Positions 10,214 to 19,582 of a DNA stretch of 64,000 bases are shown piece after piece (position 1 is the first letter of the stretch; each line of letters opens with the position of its first letter). A program made the translations under genes and the position numbers. The notes beneath the pieces are model-generated. The model searched no databases and was not told the origin of the DNA. It was given only the letters and a program-made list of their open reading frames with translations. The DNA comes from Rhizobiales bacterium dw_265 (lineage in GTDB: Bacteria; Pseudomonadota; Alphaproteobacteria; Micropepsales; Micropepsaceae). The DNA is taken from the NCBI GenBank assembly GCA_018449595.1, contig JAAVUU010000005.1, positions 124,001 to 188,000 on the forward strand, read 5' to 3'.

Positions 10214-11896
10214 TCAAGCCCGCTTGCGCGGCCTCCTGGGGGACACGCCGGCTTCCGCCATCAGACGCCGGGCGGCGGCGCGGGCTTCGTCGGTGACATT
10301 GGCGCCCGACAGCATGCGGGCGATTTCCTCCAGCCGCTCGCCGTCATCCAGCAACTCGATCTTCGTCTTGTCCTTCGCGCGCGAAATGCGGAAATGCCGC
10401 GCCGCGCGCGCCGCCACCTGCGGGCTGTGCGTCACCAGCAGAACCTGGGTGGTCTCAGCCAGCCGCTGCAGCCGCATCCCCACCGCATCGGCCACCGCGC
10501 CGCCGACGCCCCGGTCGACCTCGTCGAACACCATGGCGGCGGGCGACGACACCTGCGCCAGCGCCACTTTCAGCGCCAGCGAGAACCGCGCCAGCTCGCC
10601 GCCCGAGGCGATCTTCGCCAGCCCGCCAAAGGCCGCGCCCTCGACGGTGGCGACTTCGAAGGCGATCTTTTCCAGCCCGGTGGCCGCGCCCTTGTCATCG
10701 TCCAGCCGGTCCAGCGCGACGCGGAACCTGGCATGGCCCAGTTTCAGCGGCACCAGTTCGCCCGCCACGGCGGCTTCCAGTTTTCCGGCCGCACTCGCGC
10801 GCGCCCTGGACAATTTGCGCGCCGCCGCCAGATAGGCCTGGTGCGCCGCCGCGACTGCGCCTTCGGCCTTTTTGATCTGGTCGCCGCCGCTGACCAGCGC
10901 TTCCTGTTTGGCCACGAACTCATCGCGCAGGCCGGGCAGCGCATCCGGCGTCACGCCATATTTGCGCGCCAGCGCCCGCAGCGCGAACAGCCGCTCTTCC
11001 TTGCGTTCCAGCGCGCCGGTGTCGCCGTCCAGCCGCGACAGCAGCAGATCCAGCTCGCGCCGCGCCTCTTCCGCCAGGGCATAGGCCTGTTCCAGCGCGG
11101 TTTCCGCCGGCGCCGCGATGCGGCGGGCTTCCTCATTCATCCGCGACAGTTTTTTCAGCGCCTGCGCCAGCCCGGTCTCGGCGCCACGCTCGCCCGCCAG
11201 CGACTCCAGCGCCGACGACACATCTTCCACGATCCGCGCCGCATGCATGCCCAGCGCCCGTTCCGCCGCCAGCCGCGCCTCCTCACCCGCCTCCGGCGCG
11301 AATTCGGACAGTTCCGTAGCGGCGGCACGCACAAACTCCGCTTCGGCGGCGGCACGCTCGGCCAGCGCCTTCAAATCCTCCAAGGCCGCACGCGCGGACA
11401 TCCAGGCGCCATGCAGCGCCGCCACGGTCTGGGCATCGCCCTGCAACCCGCCGAAACCATCCAGCAAAAGACGATGTGTCGCGACATCGAAAAGCCCGCG
11501 ATCATCCTGCTGGCCATGCACTTCCAACAGCAGCGAGCCCAGGTCTTTCAGCAACCCCACGCCCACCGCCTCGTCATTGACGAAGGCGCGGCTGCGGCCA
11601 TCGGCGGCCAGGGTCCGGCGCAGCACGATCGCCTCGCCCGCCGCCATGTCCTGATCGGCCAGCAAGGCATAGGCGGGATGAGTCTTTTCCGGCTCGAACA
11701 CGGCGGTGGCCGAACCCTGCTGTGCCCCGGCGCGCACGCTGGCACGACCGCGACCACCCACCGCCAGGCCCAGCGAATCCAGCAGGATGGATTTGCCCGC
11801 CCCGGTCTCGCCGGTCAGGACATTCAGGCCGGGGCCGAATTCCAGCGCCGCCTGCTCGATCAGGACAATGTCACGGATGGTCAGCGCTGCCAGCAC
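10214..11896 (-). CDS. recN: DNA repair protein RecN
   Basis: The 560-residue SMC-like ATPase acts in recombinational double-strand-break repair. It begins MLAALTIRDIVLIEQAALEF with Walker A GETGAGKSILLDSLGLAVGG at about 29-48. A long coiled-coil rich in Ala, Glu and Arg occupies the middle. The C-terminal half carries the ABC signature ASGGELARFSLALK, Walker B AMVFDEVDRGVGG and the D-loop/H-loop region VLLVTHSPQVAA. It starts 13 nt after the bamD stop, so it is read from the bamD transcript rather than from its own SOS promoter, as far as can be seen. Confidence 0.95.
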   Translation of the reverse strand: MLAALTIRDIVLIEQAALEFGPGLNVLTGETGAGKSILLDSLGLAVGGRGRASVRAGAQQGSATAVFEPEKTHPAYALLADQDMAAGEAIVLRRTLAADGRSRAFVNDEAVGVGLLKDLGSLLLEVHGQQDDRGLFDVATHRLLLDGFGGLQGDAQTVAALHGAWMSARAALEDLKALAERAAAEAEFVRAAATELSEFAPEAGEEARLAAERALGMHAARIVEDVSSALESLAGERGAETGLAQALKKLSRMNEEARRIAAPAETALEQAYALAEEARRELDLLLSRLDGDTGALERKEERLFALRALARKYGVTPDALPGLRDEFVAKQEALVSGGDQIKKAEGAVAAAHQAYLAAARKLSRARASAAGKLEAAVAGELVPLKLGHARFRVALDRLDDDKGAATGLEKIAFEVATVEGAAFGGLAKIASGGELARFSLALKVALAQVSSPAAMVFDEVDRGVGGAVADAVGMRLQRLAETTQVLLVTHSPQVAARAARHFRISRAKDKTKIELLDDGERLEEIARMLSGANVTDEARAAARRLMAEAGVSPRRPRKRA

Positions 11897-11909
11897 GCGC
11901 GTACCCGAC

Positions 11910-12770
11910 TCAAAGAATGCGGTGGAAAGCCTGACTGATCCAGGAGGCCCTGTCTTCCATCGGTTTCAGGTTGCGGCCCTTCAGGATGTTGTAGGCATCC
12001 TTGTACCAGCCCGAACCGGGATAATTCTTGCCCAGCACCGCCGCCGCCGTCTGGGCCTCGCGGTCCAGGCCCAGGCTGTAATAGGCCTCGGTCAGCCGCT
12101 CCAGCGCCTCGGCGATCTGGGGCGTGGTCTGATAGACATCCACCACGGTACGGAAGCGGTTGATCGCCCCCACATAATCGCCGCGCGACAGGTAATAGCG
12201 GCCCACCGCCATCTCCTTGCCGGCCAGGTGATCGCGGGTCAGGTCGATCTTGAGGGTGGCGTCGCGGGCATATTCGGTGTCGGGGAAACGCTGCACCACG
12301 TCTTCCAGCGCCACCAGCGCGCCTTCGGTGTTGGACTGGTCGCGGGCCACGTCCACGATCTGCTCATAGAGCGCGATCGCCTTGATGTAGAAGGCATAGG
12401 CCACTTCCGGGCTGCCGGGATGCAGCGAAATGTAATTGTCGGCGGTGGAAATGGCGGCGCTGTACTGGTTGGACTGGTAGGAGCAGAAGGCGCTGATCAG
12501 CATGGCGCGCCGCGCCCACACCGAATAGGGATGCTGGCGGTCCACCTCGTCGAACTGCTTGGAGCAGAGATCCCAGGCCCCCGCATTGATCGCCCGCCAG
12601 CCATCGGCATAGATCTGCTCGACACTGCGCTCGCGATAGTTGGCGGCGTCCTTGTTGGCGTTGTTGGTTTCGTCGTCCTTGCCGAAGAGGGAACAGCCGG
12701 CCAGAACGGCCAGCGCCCCGCCCAGCAGGGTGGCGCGCACAAAAGGCTTCAGACGGGCGGCAACGGCCAT
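11910..12770 (-). CDS. bamD: Outer-membrane assembly lipoprotein BamD
   Basis: The 286-residue TPR lipoprotein belongs to the BAM complex that inserts beta-barrel proteins into the outer membrane. The lipobox LAGC (Cys about 26) follows a hydrophobic segment and is followed by SLFGKDDE. Tetratricopeptide helices run through the rest (IYADGWRAINAGAWDLCSKQFDEV, AMLISAFCSYQSNQYSAAISTADNYI, PDTEYARDATLKIDLTRDHLAGKE). LAGKEMAVGRYYLSRGDYVGAINRF is a strong BamD signature. It is located between lpxC and recN, the usual alphaproteobacterial order. Confidence 0.93.
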   Translation of the reverse strand: MAVAARLKPFVRATLLGGALAVLAGCSLFGKDDETNNANKDAANYRERSVEQIYADGWRAINAGAWDLCSKQFDEVDRQHPYSVWARRAMLISAFCSYQSNQYSAAISTADNYISLHPGSPEVAYAFYIKAIALYEQIVDVARDQSNTEGALVALEDVVQRFPDTEYARDATLKIDLTRDHLAGKEMAVGRYYLSRGDYVGAINRFRTVVDVYQTTPQIAEALERLTEAYYSLGLDREAQTAAAVLGKNYPGSGWYKDAYNILKGRNLKPMEDRASWISQAFHRIL

Positions 12771-12917
12771 GGCAATCCTTGGTGCGCAAAAATAACAAGC
12801 GTTTTCAATCGCTTATCCCGGCCACTGGCCCGCCTCGCGCATTATCGTCTTTATATACAGCGGCGCGCCGATTTTGGGAAAGTGTCACTTTATCAACCCC
12901 TCCGGCCTGCGCTGACC

Positions 12918-13760
12918 TCAAAGTTCCACCAGCTCATGGTTGGCGGGGTCGGCGAACAGCGCCCTGAGCAGGGCATTGTTGAGGGTGTGGCCGGATTTCA
13001 CGCCCTCGAAGCGGGCCAGCAGGGGAGCCCCCGCCAGCGCCATGTCGCCGATGGCGTCCAGAATCTTGTGGCGGACGAATTCATCGGCGAACCGCTGGAC
13101 ATCCTTGTTGACCACCCCGCCATCGTCCAGCGCCAGTGTGTTGAGCAGGGTGGCGCCCCGCGCCAGGTTCATGCTGTTCAGCGCATCCAGTTCCTTCAGG
13201 AACCCAAAAGTGCGGGCCGGGGCGATCTCGCACCTGAAACCGGCGCGGCTGAAGGCGAATTCGAAATACTGTTCCCCGATGACCGGAAAGCTCAGTTCAA
13301 AGTCATAGGACAGGGCCTCGGCGGGCAGCAGCGTGGCCCTGGCGTCGCCCTGCTGCACCATGACCGGCTTCAACACCCGGATCGCCTTGCGGCGCTCGGG
13401 TTGTTCATGGATGCCGCCGCTTTCCAGCAGGGCCAGATAGGACAGGGCATCGCCATCCAGGATCGGCGGTTCCGGCCCGTCCAGGGTCACCAGCAGATCG
13501 TCTATTTCCAGGCCCGCCGCCGCCGCCATCAGATGCTCGACCACGCCCACCTTGGCGCCGTCCTTCTCGATCACGGTGCCCAGCCGGGTTTCCGACACAT
13601 TGGAATAGAGCGCCGGAATATCCGCCTTGAGGTCGGCACGGTGAAAGACGATGCCGTGGCCGGACGGTGCGGGGGCCAGCCGCATGGTCACCGCCACACC
13701 CGAATGCAGGGCGATGCCGGTGGCGGTGATGTCCCGGGCGATGGTGGTGCGTTGCGTCAT
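12918..13760 (-). CDS. lpxC: UDP-3-O-acyl-N-acetylglucosamine deacetylase LpxC
   Basis: The 280-residue zinc enzyme catalyses the committed step of lipid A synthesis. Visible features are the N-terminal TIARDITATGIALHSG, the zinc-binding VEHLMAAAAGL (His about 75), the second site FVRHKILDAIGD with zinc His and Asp (about 233-240), and the catalytic GHTLNNALLRALF. The start MTQRTTIARD at 13760 is preferred over 13808, which adds a non-conserved basic leader that would also intrude on the divergent protease promoter. It lies downstream of ftsZ in the chromosomal order but is separated from it by a divergently transcribed gene. Confidence 0.95.
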   Translation of the reverse strand: MTQRTTIARDITATGIALHSGVAVTMRLAPAPSGHGIVFHRADLKADIPALYSNVSETRLGTVIEKDGAKVGVVEHLMAAAAGLEIDDLLVTLDGPEPPILDGDALSYLALLESGGIHEQPERRKAIRVLKPVMVQQGDARATLLPAEALSYDFELSFPVIGEQYFEFAFSRAGFRCEIAPARTFGFLKELDALNSMNLARGATLLNTLALDDGGVVNKDVQRFADEFVRHKILDAIGDMALAGAPLLARFEGVKSGHTLNNALLRALFADPANHELVEL

Positions 13761-13819
13761 GCCGCGGTTATAGCGCGCTCCGCGCCCCAGGGGTATCGTG
13801 GCCGCCACGAGGAAACCGC

Positions 13820-14755
13820 ATGGTGAAGATCACGGCATTGCTGCTGATGCTGGGCGCGGCCTGCGCCCAGGGCGCGGCCTGTGCGCAGGCTGCGGTGCTG
13901 GCCGACATGCCCTACCGGCTGGGGGCGGACCGGCGCATCGTCACCGATGTTTACGTAGACGGCCAAGGGCCGCTGAAATTCATGCTGGATACCGCCGCCA
14001 GCCGCACCATGCTGTATGAGCGCACACGCCAGCAATTGAACCTGTCGCCGTCGGGCAGCAGCCTGCTCACCGTCTATGGCATCAACAATGTCGGCACCGC
14101 CGTCCCGGTGAAACCGCAGGAGTTGCGCCTGGCCGACGAGGCGATCCGCGGCCTGGTGATGGGTGTGCTGCCCAATGACCAGGAAGCCGCGGACGGCGTC
14201 CTGGGCATGGATGCGCTGGTTCACTACACGCTGCTGCTGGATCACGACACCATGCGGCTGAAGCTGTTGCCGCCGATGGACCCCGGCCCCACGCCCTATA
14301 GCGACTGGTCATGGGCCAGCCTGGCGCCGCGCCCGCTGAAGGATGGCGCCGTCACCTTCTGGACCCTGAACGCCAGCATCAAGGGCACTGGCATGACCAC
14401 CATCCTGGACATGGGCGCGGGCATGACCATGCTGAACTGGGCGGCGGCGGAAAAGCTGGGCTACAAGCGCACCAACTTCGCCACTGACGGCCTGCCGCAG
14501 CGGCTGCGCGACGCGCTGGGCACGGTGGAGCCGGTGGGGGTGGTGAAAGGCGTCACCATCTGGGTGGGCGGCAAGGTGTTCAGCGACCAGACCGTGATCG
14601 TGGCCAACGCCGCGGTGTTCAGATATTTCGGCCTGGACAGCCAGCCCGCCGCCATCGCCGGCCCGGGCCTGTTGGGCGACAGGTCGCTGGCGATAGATTT
14701 CCAGAACCGGCGGCTCTACATCGGCCCCGACCCGCGCAGCCAGGCGCCATCCTGA
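13820..14755 (+). CDS. Retropepsin/pepsin-like aspartyl protease family protein, secreted
   Basis: The protein has 311 residues with an N-terminal signal peptide (MVKITALLLMLGAACAQG...). Two lobes each carry an aspartyl-protease-like motif: KFMLDTAASRTMLY (Asp57) and TTILDMGAGMTMLNW (Asp about 197). Both diverge from the classical D-T/S-G triad (DTA and DMG). GVLGMDALVHYTLLLDHD and LLGDRSLAIDFQNRRLYI are the hydrophobic strands that follow in gag-like and pepsin-like families. It is likely a periplasmic protease or an inactive relative. It is the only plus-strand gene inside the dcw-lpxC block, divergent from lpxC and convergent with ftsZ. Its substrate is unknown. Confidence 0.7.
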   Translation: MVKITALLLMLGAACAQGAACAQAAVLADMPYRLGADRRIVTDVYVDGQGPLKFMLDTAASRTMLYERTRQQLNLSPSGSSLLTVYGINNVGTAVPVKPQELRLADEAIRGLVMGVLPNDQEAADGVLGMDALVHYTLLLDHDTMRLKLLPPMDPGPTPYSDWSWASLAPRPLKDGAVTFWTLNASIKGTGMTTILDMGAGMTMLNWAAAEKLGYKRTNFATDGLPQRLRDALGTVEPVGVVKGVTIWVGGKVFSDQTVIVANAAVFRYFGLDSQPAAIAGPGLLGDRSLAIDFQNRRLYIGPDPRSQAPS

Positions 14756-14784
14756 CATGAGCGCGTTCGGGTTGAAGCCCGCAA

Positions 14785-14816
14785 ACAAAAAAGGCGGCGC
14801 AAGCGCCGCCCTTTTC
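14785..14816. terminator. Bidirectional intrinsic terminator between ftsZ and the protease gene
   Basis: A perfect 8-bp GC stem GGCGGCGC-AA-GCGCCGCC (14793-14810) is flanked by A-rich sequence on one side and CTTTT on the other. On the minus strand the stem is followed by TTTTTTG, a strong end for the dcw/ftsZ transcript. On the plus strand it can stop the protease transcript. Confidence 0.85.
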
Positions 14817-14830
14817 GCATCTGGAAAAAT

Positions 14831-16333
14831 CTAATTCGACTGGCGGCGCAAGAAAGCTGGTATCTCGAACTGCTCGTCCCGCTTGTGGTCGGGGAACAGG
14901 TCGTCGGCGCGCGGCGCTTCCGGCTGTTGTGCGACCTGCGGCATGGTCTGCGCCGTGGCGCGCGGCGCTGCGGCCCGCGGTTCCGCCGCAGGTTCGGCGC
15001 GCATGTCTGGCGCGGCCTTCTTGCGGCCGAAGAAACCCCAGCCGGCCTTCTTTTCAGCCTGCAGGTTCTGCGGCGCCAGGGGCTGGGCCTCCAGCGGACG
15101 GCGGACTTCGGTGGCCGGATACTTCGCTGACATTTGGGCCGCCTCGGGCATCACTTCGGGCGCATCGGCGCCGCCCAGGATGTAATCCTCGGCCGGGCTC
15201 TTTTCGGCGCCGATTTCGGCGGCCAGCGCATCCATGGTGGCATGCACCGGATTGGGCATCGGCGCGGCGGCGACCGGCATCGGCTGCGGCACCCGCGCCG
15301 GCTGCTTGACCGCCAGGTGCGGATGGAGTGTGCGGACCTTTTCGGCGGGCAACGGCATCCGGACCTGGTCGGCGTCAATGCCGGTGGCGACCACCGAGAC
15401 GCGGATGCGGCCTTCCATCTCGTCCAGGATGGTATTGCCGAAGATGATATTGGCGTCGGGATCGACCTCGGCGCGGATGCGGTTGGCGGCCTGTTCGACC
15501 TCGAACAGCATCAGGTCGGGACCGCCGGTGATGTTGATGAGCACGCCCTTGGCGCCCTTCATGGTCACATCGTCGAGCAGCGGGTTGGAGATCGCCATGT
15601 CGGCGGCGCGGCTGGCGCGGTCCTCGCCCTCGGCCTCGCCGGTGCCCATCATCGCCTTGCCCATCTCGGAGATCACCGACTTGATGTCGGCAAAATCGAG
15701 ATTGATGAGGCCAGGCATCACAATGAGATCGGTGACACCGCGCACGCCGGCATGCAGCACTTCATCGGCCATGGCGAACGCCTGGGCCATGGTGGTGCGG
15801 TCATTGGCGACGCGGAACAGGTTCTGGTTGGGAATGACGATCAGGGTATGGACGAACTGCTGCAATTCCTGGATGCCGCGCTCGGCCACCCGCATGCGGC
15901 GGTCGCCTTCCAGCGCGAAGGGCTTGGTGACGACGCCCACGGTCAGGATGCCCGCCTCGCGCACGGCGCGCGCGATCACCGGGGCTGCGCCGGTGCCGGT
16001 GCCGCCGCCCATGCCGGCGGCGATGAAGACCATGTGCGCGCCCGAAAGCTGCTCCATGATCTCGGCCATGGATTCCTCGGCGCCGGCGCGGCCGACTTCC
16101 GGCTGGGCGCCTGCGCCCAAGCCTTCGGTGGTGGTGGCGCCCAGCTGGATGCGGCGGGTGGCCTTGGACTGGGCCAGGGCCTGGGCATCGGTGTTGGCGA
16201 CGACGAAATCGACGCCTTCCAGGCCGGCCTCGATCATGTTGTTGACGGCATTGCCGCCGGCGCCGCCCACGCCCAGGACGGTGATGCGGGGGCGCAGTTC
16301 CTTGCTCTCGGGGACTTTCAGGTTGATCGCCAT
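14831..16333 (-). CDS. ftsZ: Cell division GTPase FtsZ
   Basis: The 500-residue tubulin homologue forms the Z ring. The GTP-binding signature [13 protein letters not shown] is at about 105-117, with NTDAQAL, the T7 loop region [12 protein letters not shown] (Asp needed for GTP hydrolysis) and a typical core up to about 320. A long Pro/Ala-rich linker (about 330-475) is usual in alphaproteobacterial FtsZ. The C-terminal peptide [12 protein letters not shown] binds FtsA and other partners. An SD-like GAGGAG precedes the ATG. It is last in the dcw cluster and has an 83-nt leader with three GANTC sites. Confidence 0.97.
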   Translation of the reverse strand: MAINLKVPESKELRPRITVLGVGGAGGNAVNNMIEAGLEGVDFVVANTDAQALAQSKATRRIQLGATTTEGLGAGAQPEVGRAGAEESMAEIMEQLSGAHMVFIAAGMGGGTGTGAAPVIARAVREAGILTVGVVTKPFALEGDRRMRVAERGIQELQQFVHTLIVIPNQNLFRVANDRTTMAQAFAMADEVLHAGVRGVTDLIVMPGLINLDFADIKSVISEMGKAMMGTGEAEGEDRASRAADMAISNPLLDDVTMKGAKGVLINITGGPDLMLFEVEQAANRIRAEVDPDANIIFGNTILDEMEGRIRVSVVATGIDADQVRMPLPAEKVRTLHPHLAVKQPARVPQPMPVAAAPMPNPVHATMDALAAEIGAEKSPAEDYILGGADAPEVMPEAAQMSAKYPATEVRRPLEAQPLAPQNLQAEKKAGWGFFGRKKAAPDMRAEPAAEPRAAAPRATAQTMPQVAQQPEAPRADDLFPDHKRDEQFEIPAFLRRQSN

Positions 16334-16416
16334 TTAGATTCTCCTCAACGACTGGTTTCGATCACCTTGCGGCACGCCAGAATTCCCAAACGATTCGTTG
16401 TTATATTGTTGAATCA
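16334..16416 (-). promoter_or_regulatory. ftsZ leader with three GANTC methylation sites
   Basis: This is the only sizeable gap inside the ftsQ-ftsA-ftsZ part of the cluster. GANTC occurs at 16337-16341, 16392-16396 and 16411-16415. On the minus strand, TATAAC (16404-16399) between the two distal sites could be a -10 element. In Caulobacter, ftsZ transcription depends on CcrM methylation of GANTC and on GcrA, so a similar cell-cycle control is inferred here. Confidence 0.55.
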
Positions 16417-17703
16417 CTAGAGCCACCTGCGGGTCAACCGCCCAAGCATTCCAAAAGGCATTTCGCCCTTTGTTTTTAACGGCTGCATCGCCAGAGCGGG
16501 ATTGAGAAGTTCGGGCGGCATGGTGGCGCCGGCCATCAGCAGGCCGATGGCGGTGGCATAGTCGGGTCCGGCATTGGCGGCGGCGAGGCCGGAAAACGCC
16601 GCGGGGCGGCCGATACGGACCTGCTTGTTAAGGATGCGCGCGGCCAGCTCGCGGGTGCCGGCCAGCTGGCAAGCGCCGCCCGTCAGCACGGCGCGGCGGC
16701 CCGCCGCCACGTCGAAGCCCGAAGCACGCAAGCGAGTCTGAACCTCGCCGAAGATTTCTTCAAGCCGGGCTTGGATGATGCGGGTGAGCATGGAACGCGG
16801 CAGGCGCAGGGCGCTGTCATCGCCCTCCTCGCCCATCTGGGCCACCGACACCACATCGGCGCCGCCATCCATCTCGCCCATCGCCGCGCCATACAGCGTC
16901 TTGGTGCGTTCCGCCGCCGCCAGCGGGGCCGCCAGCATGCGGGCGATGTCGCTGGTGACGGCAAAACCGCCCACCGGCACCACATCGGCATGGACCAGAT
17001 GGCCTTCCAGGAAGACGGCGATGGAGGTGGTGCCGCCGCCCATGTCGATCACCGTGGCGCCGATCTGCTTTTCGTCTTCCGTCAGGGTCGAAAGACCGGA
17101 GGCATAAGCGCCGAACTGGGTGCCGATGACGTTGAGATGGCAGCGTTCCACCGCCAGCTTGAGGTTCTGCAGCGGCGACGGCTTGACCGCCACGGCATGC
17201 ATGGCCACGCCGATGCGCTGGCAGAACATGCCGGAGGGGTTCTTCACGCCGCGCGCCTCGTCCACCACATAGGTGGTGGGGGCGGACTGGATGACCTCGT
17301 GGCCGTCCAGCCTGGCGCGGCTGCGGCCGTCCATCAGCAGGGCGCGCAGATGGGCATCGCTGACCAGGGCGCCGTTCAGCGCCATCACGGCGCGGCTGGT
17401 GACGCTGACCGGCTGGCCGCAATTGACGCTGATGAGCACATTCTGGATGCGCGCATCGGCCATGTTCTCGGCGGCGGCGACGCAGTCGCGGATGGACTCC
17501 TCGGCCTGTTCCAGGCTGGTGATGGTGCCGGCCTTCAGCCCCGCGGATTCGCGCAGCGCCGAACCCAGCACTTTCAACGAGCCGGCCTCGGCCTGGCCGA
17601 TGACGCAGACCACCTTGGAGGTGCCGACATCCAGCGCCGAGACCAGCCCGGGGCGGTAGGCGGGGATTTCATTGTTCACGCGCAGGCGCACGGTCTGGTT
17701 CAT
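16417..17703 (-). CDS. ftsA: Cell division protein FtsA
   Basis: The 428-residue actin-like ATPase tethers FtsZ filaments to the membrane. Phosphate-1 LVSALDVGTSKVVCVIG is at about 20-36, then the SHS2 (1C) insertion with SVNCGQPVSVTSRAVM, the phosphate-2 loop TVIDMGGGTTSIAVF, and the adenosine loop AVLTGGACQLAGTRELAA. The C-terminus FGMLGRLTRRWL is the amphipathic membrane-targeting helix. Its ATG overlaps the ftsQ stop as ATGA. The intergenic space to ftsZ (83 nt) allows separate control of ftsZ. Confidence 0.96.
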   Translation of the reverse strand: MNQTVRLRVNNEIPAYRPGLVSALDVGTSKVVCVIGQAEAGSLKVLGSALRESAGLKAGTITSLEQAEESIRDCVAAAENMADARIQNVLISVNCGQPVSVTSRAVMALNGALVSDAHLRALLMDGRSRARLDGHEVIQSAPTTYVVDEARGVKNPSGMFCQRIGVAMHAVAVKPSPLQNLKLAVERCHLNVIGTQFGAYASGLSTLTEDEKQIGATVIDMGGGTTSIAVFLEGHLVHADVVPVGGFAVTSDIARMLAAPLAAAERTKTLYGAAMGEMDGGADVVSVAQMGEEGDDSALRLPRSMLTRIIQARLEEIFGEVQTRLRASGFDVAAGRRAVLTGGACQLAGTRELAARILNKQVRIGRPAAFSGLAAANAGPDYATAIGLLMAGATMPPELLNPALAMQPLKTKGEMPFGMLGRLTRRWL

Positions 17704-18653
17704 GTCTCTTTGCCCCGTTCAACGTCCTTCTTCTCGCCATTCTTCAGAAGGAAAAAATACTGGGTCGGCGAACGCAGGTCGATTTCGGTGACGTCCCGCT
17801 CCAGGATGCCTTCGTCTATGATCAGGTGCTCCAGGGCGTCGAGTTGCTTCTGCCAGCCGGCTTCGGGAAGCTTTACGACAACGCCATCGTCCAGGATCAG
17901 GTTCCAGCGCCGCTCGGACTGGCGGGCATAGGCGGCGACGCGGGCATTGACGGCGCGATGCGCCGCGACCTGATCCACCAGGTCGGCCGCGGCGGGCGGC
18001 GCGCCGGCGCCCACCAGCTTGGGCAGGCGGCGGAATTTCTCCACGTCATGGGTGGTGATGACGGCGCCGGAGCGTTCAACGACCGCGATGGGCGCCTGGC
18101 CTTCCGCATTGGGCGGCAATTGCCACAAGGCGAAGGGCCGTTTCTCGACCAGGGTCACAAAGATGGCGTCGGGATAGCGGCGATGGACCTCGGCGGTGGC
18201 GATCCAGTCCAGATGGTTCAGCCGGTTCTGCGCCGCCCACAGGTCGGCGGAGAAAATGGACTGGCCGGGCTGCATGCCCAGCACCGCCAGCACCTGGTCA
18301 TAGGGCGTGCGGCGGTTGCCGGTGATGTGGATTTCCGAAATGCCGAAGCCGGCATCGGCGGCGACGACATCCAGGCCGTGGCCGGCGGCGCGCACGCCGC
18401 GCCCGATCACGCCGCTGACCAGCAGCGCCGCCAGCAGGACCAGCAGCAGGACCAGCCCGCACAGCACCATCATCGGACGCTTGAAGAAGGGCTTGAATTT
18501 CGCCAGCGGACCCGGCGGCTTGGCGGCGCGGGCGGCGCCGGGCTGCACTTCGGGCAGGTCGCGCTTGGCGCGGCCCTTGTTTGTCGGAGAGGGGCGCACG
18601 GTCTGGGTGCGGGCCTTGCCGCGCGGCTTGCGGTCCAGGGTCACCGATCGCAT
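17700..18653 (-). CDS. ftsQ: Cell division protein FtsQ
   Basis: The 317-residue bitopic inner-membrane protein links early and late divisome parts. A basic cytoplasmic tail rich in Arg, Lys and Pro precedes one transmembrane helix (MMVLCGLVLLLVLLAALLVSGV). A periplasmic POTRA domain follows (ISEIHITGNRRTPYDQVLAVLGMQPGQSIF), then the FtsQ/DivIB beta domain (YPDAIFVTLVEKRPFALWQ). The start at 18653 overlaps the end of ddl by 13 nt and has GGAGG about 10 nt upstream. An alternative at 18680 adds only nine residues. Confidence 0.93.
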   Translation of the reverse strand: MRSVTLDRKPRGKARTQTVRPSPTNKGRAKRDLPEVQPGAARAAKPPGPLAKFKPFFKRPMMVLCGLVLLLVLLAALLVSGVIGRGVRAAGHGLDVVAADAGFGISEIHITGNRRTPYDQVLAVLGMQPGQSIFSADLWAAQNRLNHLDWIATAEVHRRYPDAIFVTLVEKRPFALWQLPPNAEGQAPIAVVERSGAVITTHDVEKFRRLPKLVGAGAPPAAADLVDQVAAHRAVNARVAAYARQSERRWNLILDDGVVVKLPEAGWQKQLDALEHLIIDEGILERDVTEIDLRSPTQYFFLLKNGEKKDVERGKET

Positions 18654-19582
18654 GAGGCGTCCTCCACCATCCAGCGGCAAAGCTTTGCGTAGGACATGCC
18701 GATATGCGCCGCCTGTTCCGGTACCAGCGAGGTCGGGGTCATGCCGGGCTGGGTGTTGGTTTCCAACAGCACCAGGCGGGACGCATCGCCGGTATCGTCA
18801 TAGCGGAAATCGGTGCGGCTGACGCCGCGGCAGCCCAGCGCCTTGTGCGCCGTCACGGCGAAGGCCATGCAGTCGGCGGCGACGCCATCCGGCACCTGGG
18901 CGGGCAGGATGTGTCTGGAGCCACCCGGCGCGTATTTGGCTTCATAATCGTAGAATTCCAGTTCGGTGGTGATCTCGGTAACGCCGAGCGCCCCATCTTT
19001 CCCAATGGAAGGGTCACCCATCACGCTGACGGTCAGTTCGCGGCCCGGAATGAATTCTTCCACCATCATCTCGCTGGAAAGATTCCAGGTGTCGCTGCCC
19101 AGCGCGGCGGGCGGGCGGTTGTCGCCCTTGCGGATGATGAAGATGCCGACCGAGGAGCCTTCGTTCACCGGCTTGACCACATAGGGCGGCTCCATCAGAT
19201 GGGTTTGCGCCGCCGCATGGCGATCGCAGACGATGGAACGGGCGACGGGCAGGCCGGCGACGCGGTAGATATCCTTGGTGCGTTCCTTGTGCATCGCCAG
19301 GGCCGAGGCCAGCACGCCGGAATGGGTGTAAGGCAGGCGCATCCATTCCAGGATGCCCTGCACCGTGCCGTCCTCGCCGAAGCGGCCATGCAGGGCGTTG
19401 AACACCGCATCCGGCCTGGCGGCTTTGAGTTGCGCCATCAGGTCTTCGCCAGGGTCCACGCTGACCGGATCGAAGCCCTCCTGCGCCAGCGCCGCCATCA
19501 CGCCGCGCCCCGAGGACAGCGAGACCTCGCGTTCGGCGCTGCGGCCTCCCATCAAGACGGCGATACGGCGATACGCACTCAT
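18641..19582 (-). CDS. ddl: D-alanine--D-alanine ligase
   Basis: The 313-residue ATP-grasp enzyme makes the D-Ala-D-Ala dipeptide for the MurF step. Motifs are the N-terminal [36 protein letters not shown], the ATP-grasp lysine segment [15 protein letters not shown] and the metal-binding end [23 protein letters not shown]. The start [13 protein letters not shown] at 19582 overlaps the murB stop (ATGA). The longer frame to 19759 only covers murB antisense-like sequence. It lies between murB and ftsQ, as in most alphaproteobacteria. Confidence 0.95.
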   Translation of the reverse strand: MSAYRRIAVLMGGRSAEREVSLSSGRGVMAALAQEGFDPVSVDPGEDLMAQLKAARPDAVFNALHGRFGEDGTVQGILEWMRLPYTHSGVLASALAMHKERTKDIYRVAGLPVARSIVCDRHAAAQTHLMEPPYVVKPVNEGSSVGIFIIRKGDNRPPAALGSDTWNLSSEMMVEEFIPGRELTVSVMGDPSIGKDGALGVTEITTELEFYDYEAKYAPGGSRHILPAQVPDGVAADCMAFAVTAHKALGCRGVSRTDFRYDDTGDASRLVLLETNTQPGMTPTSLVPEQAAHIGMSYAKLCRWMVEDASCDR

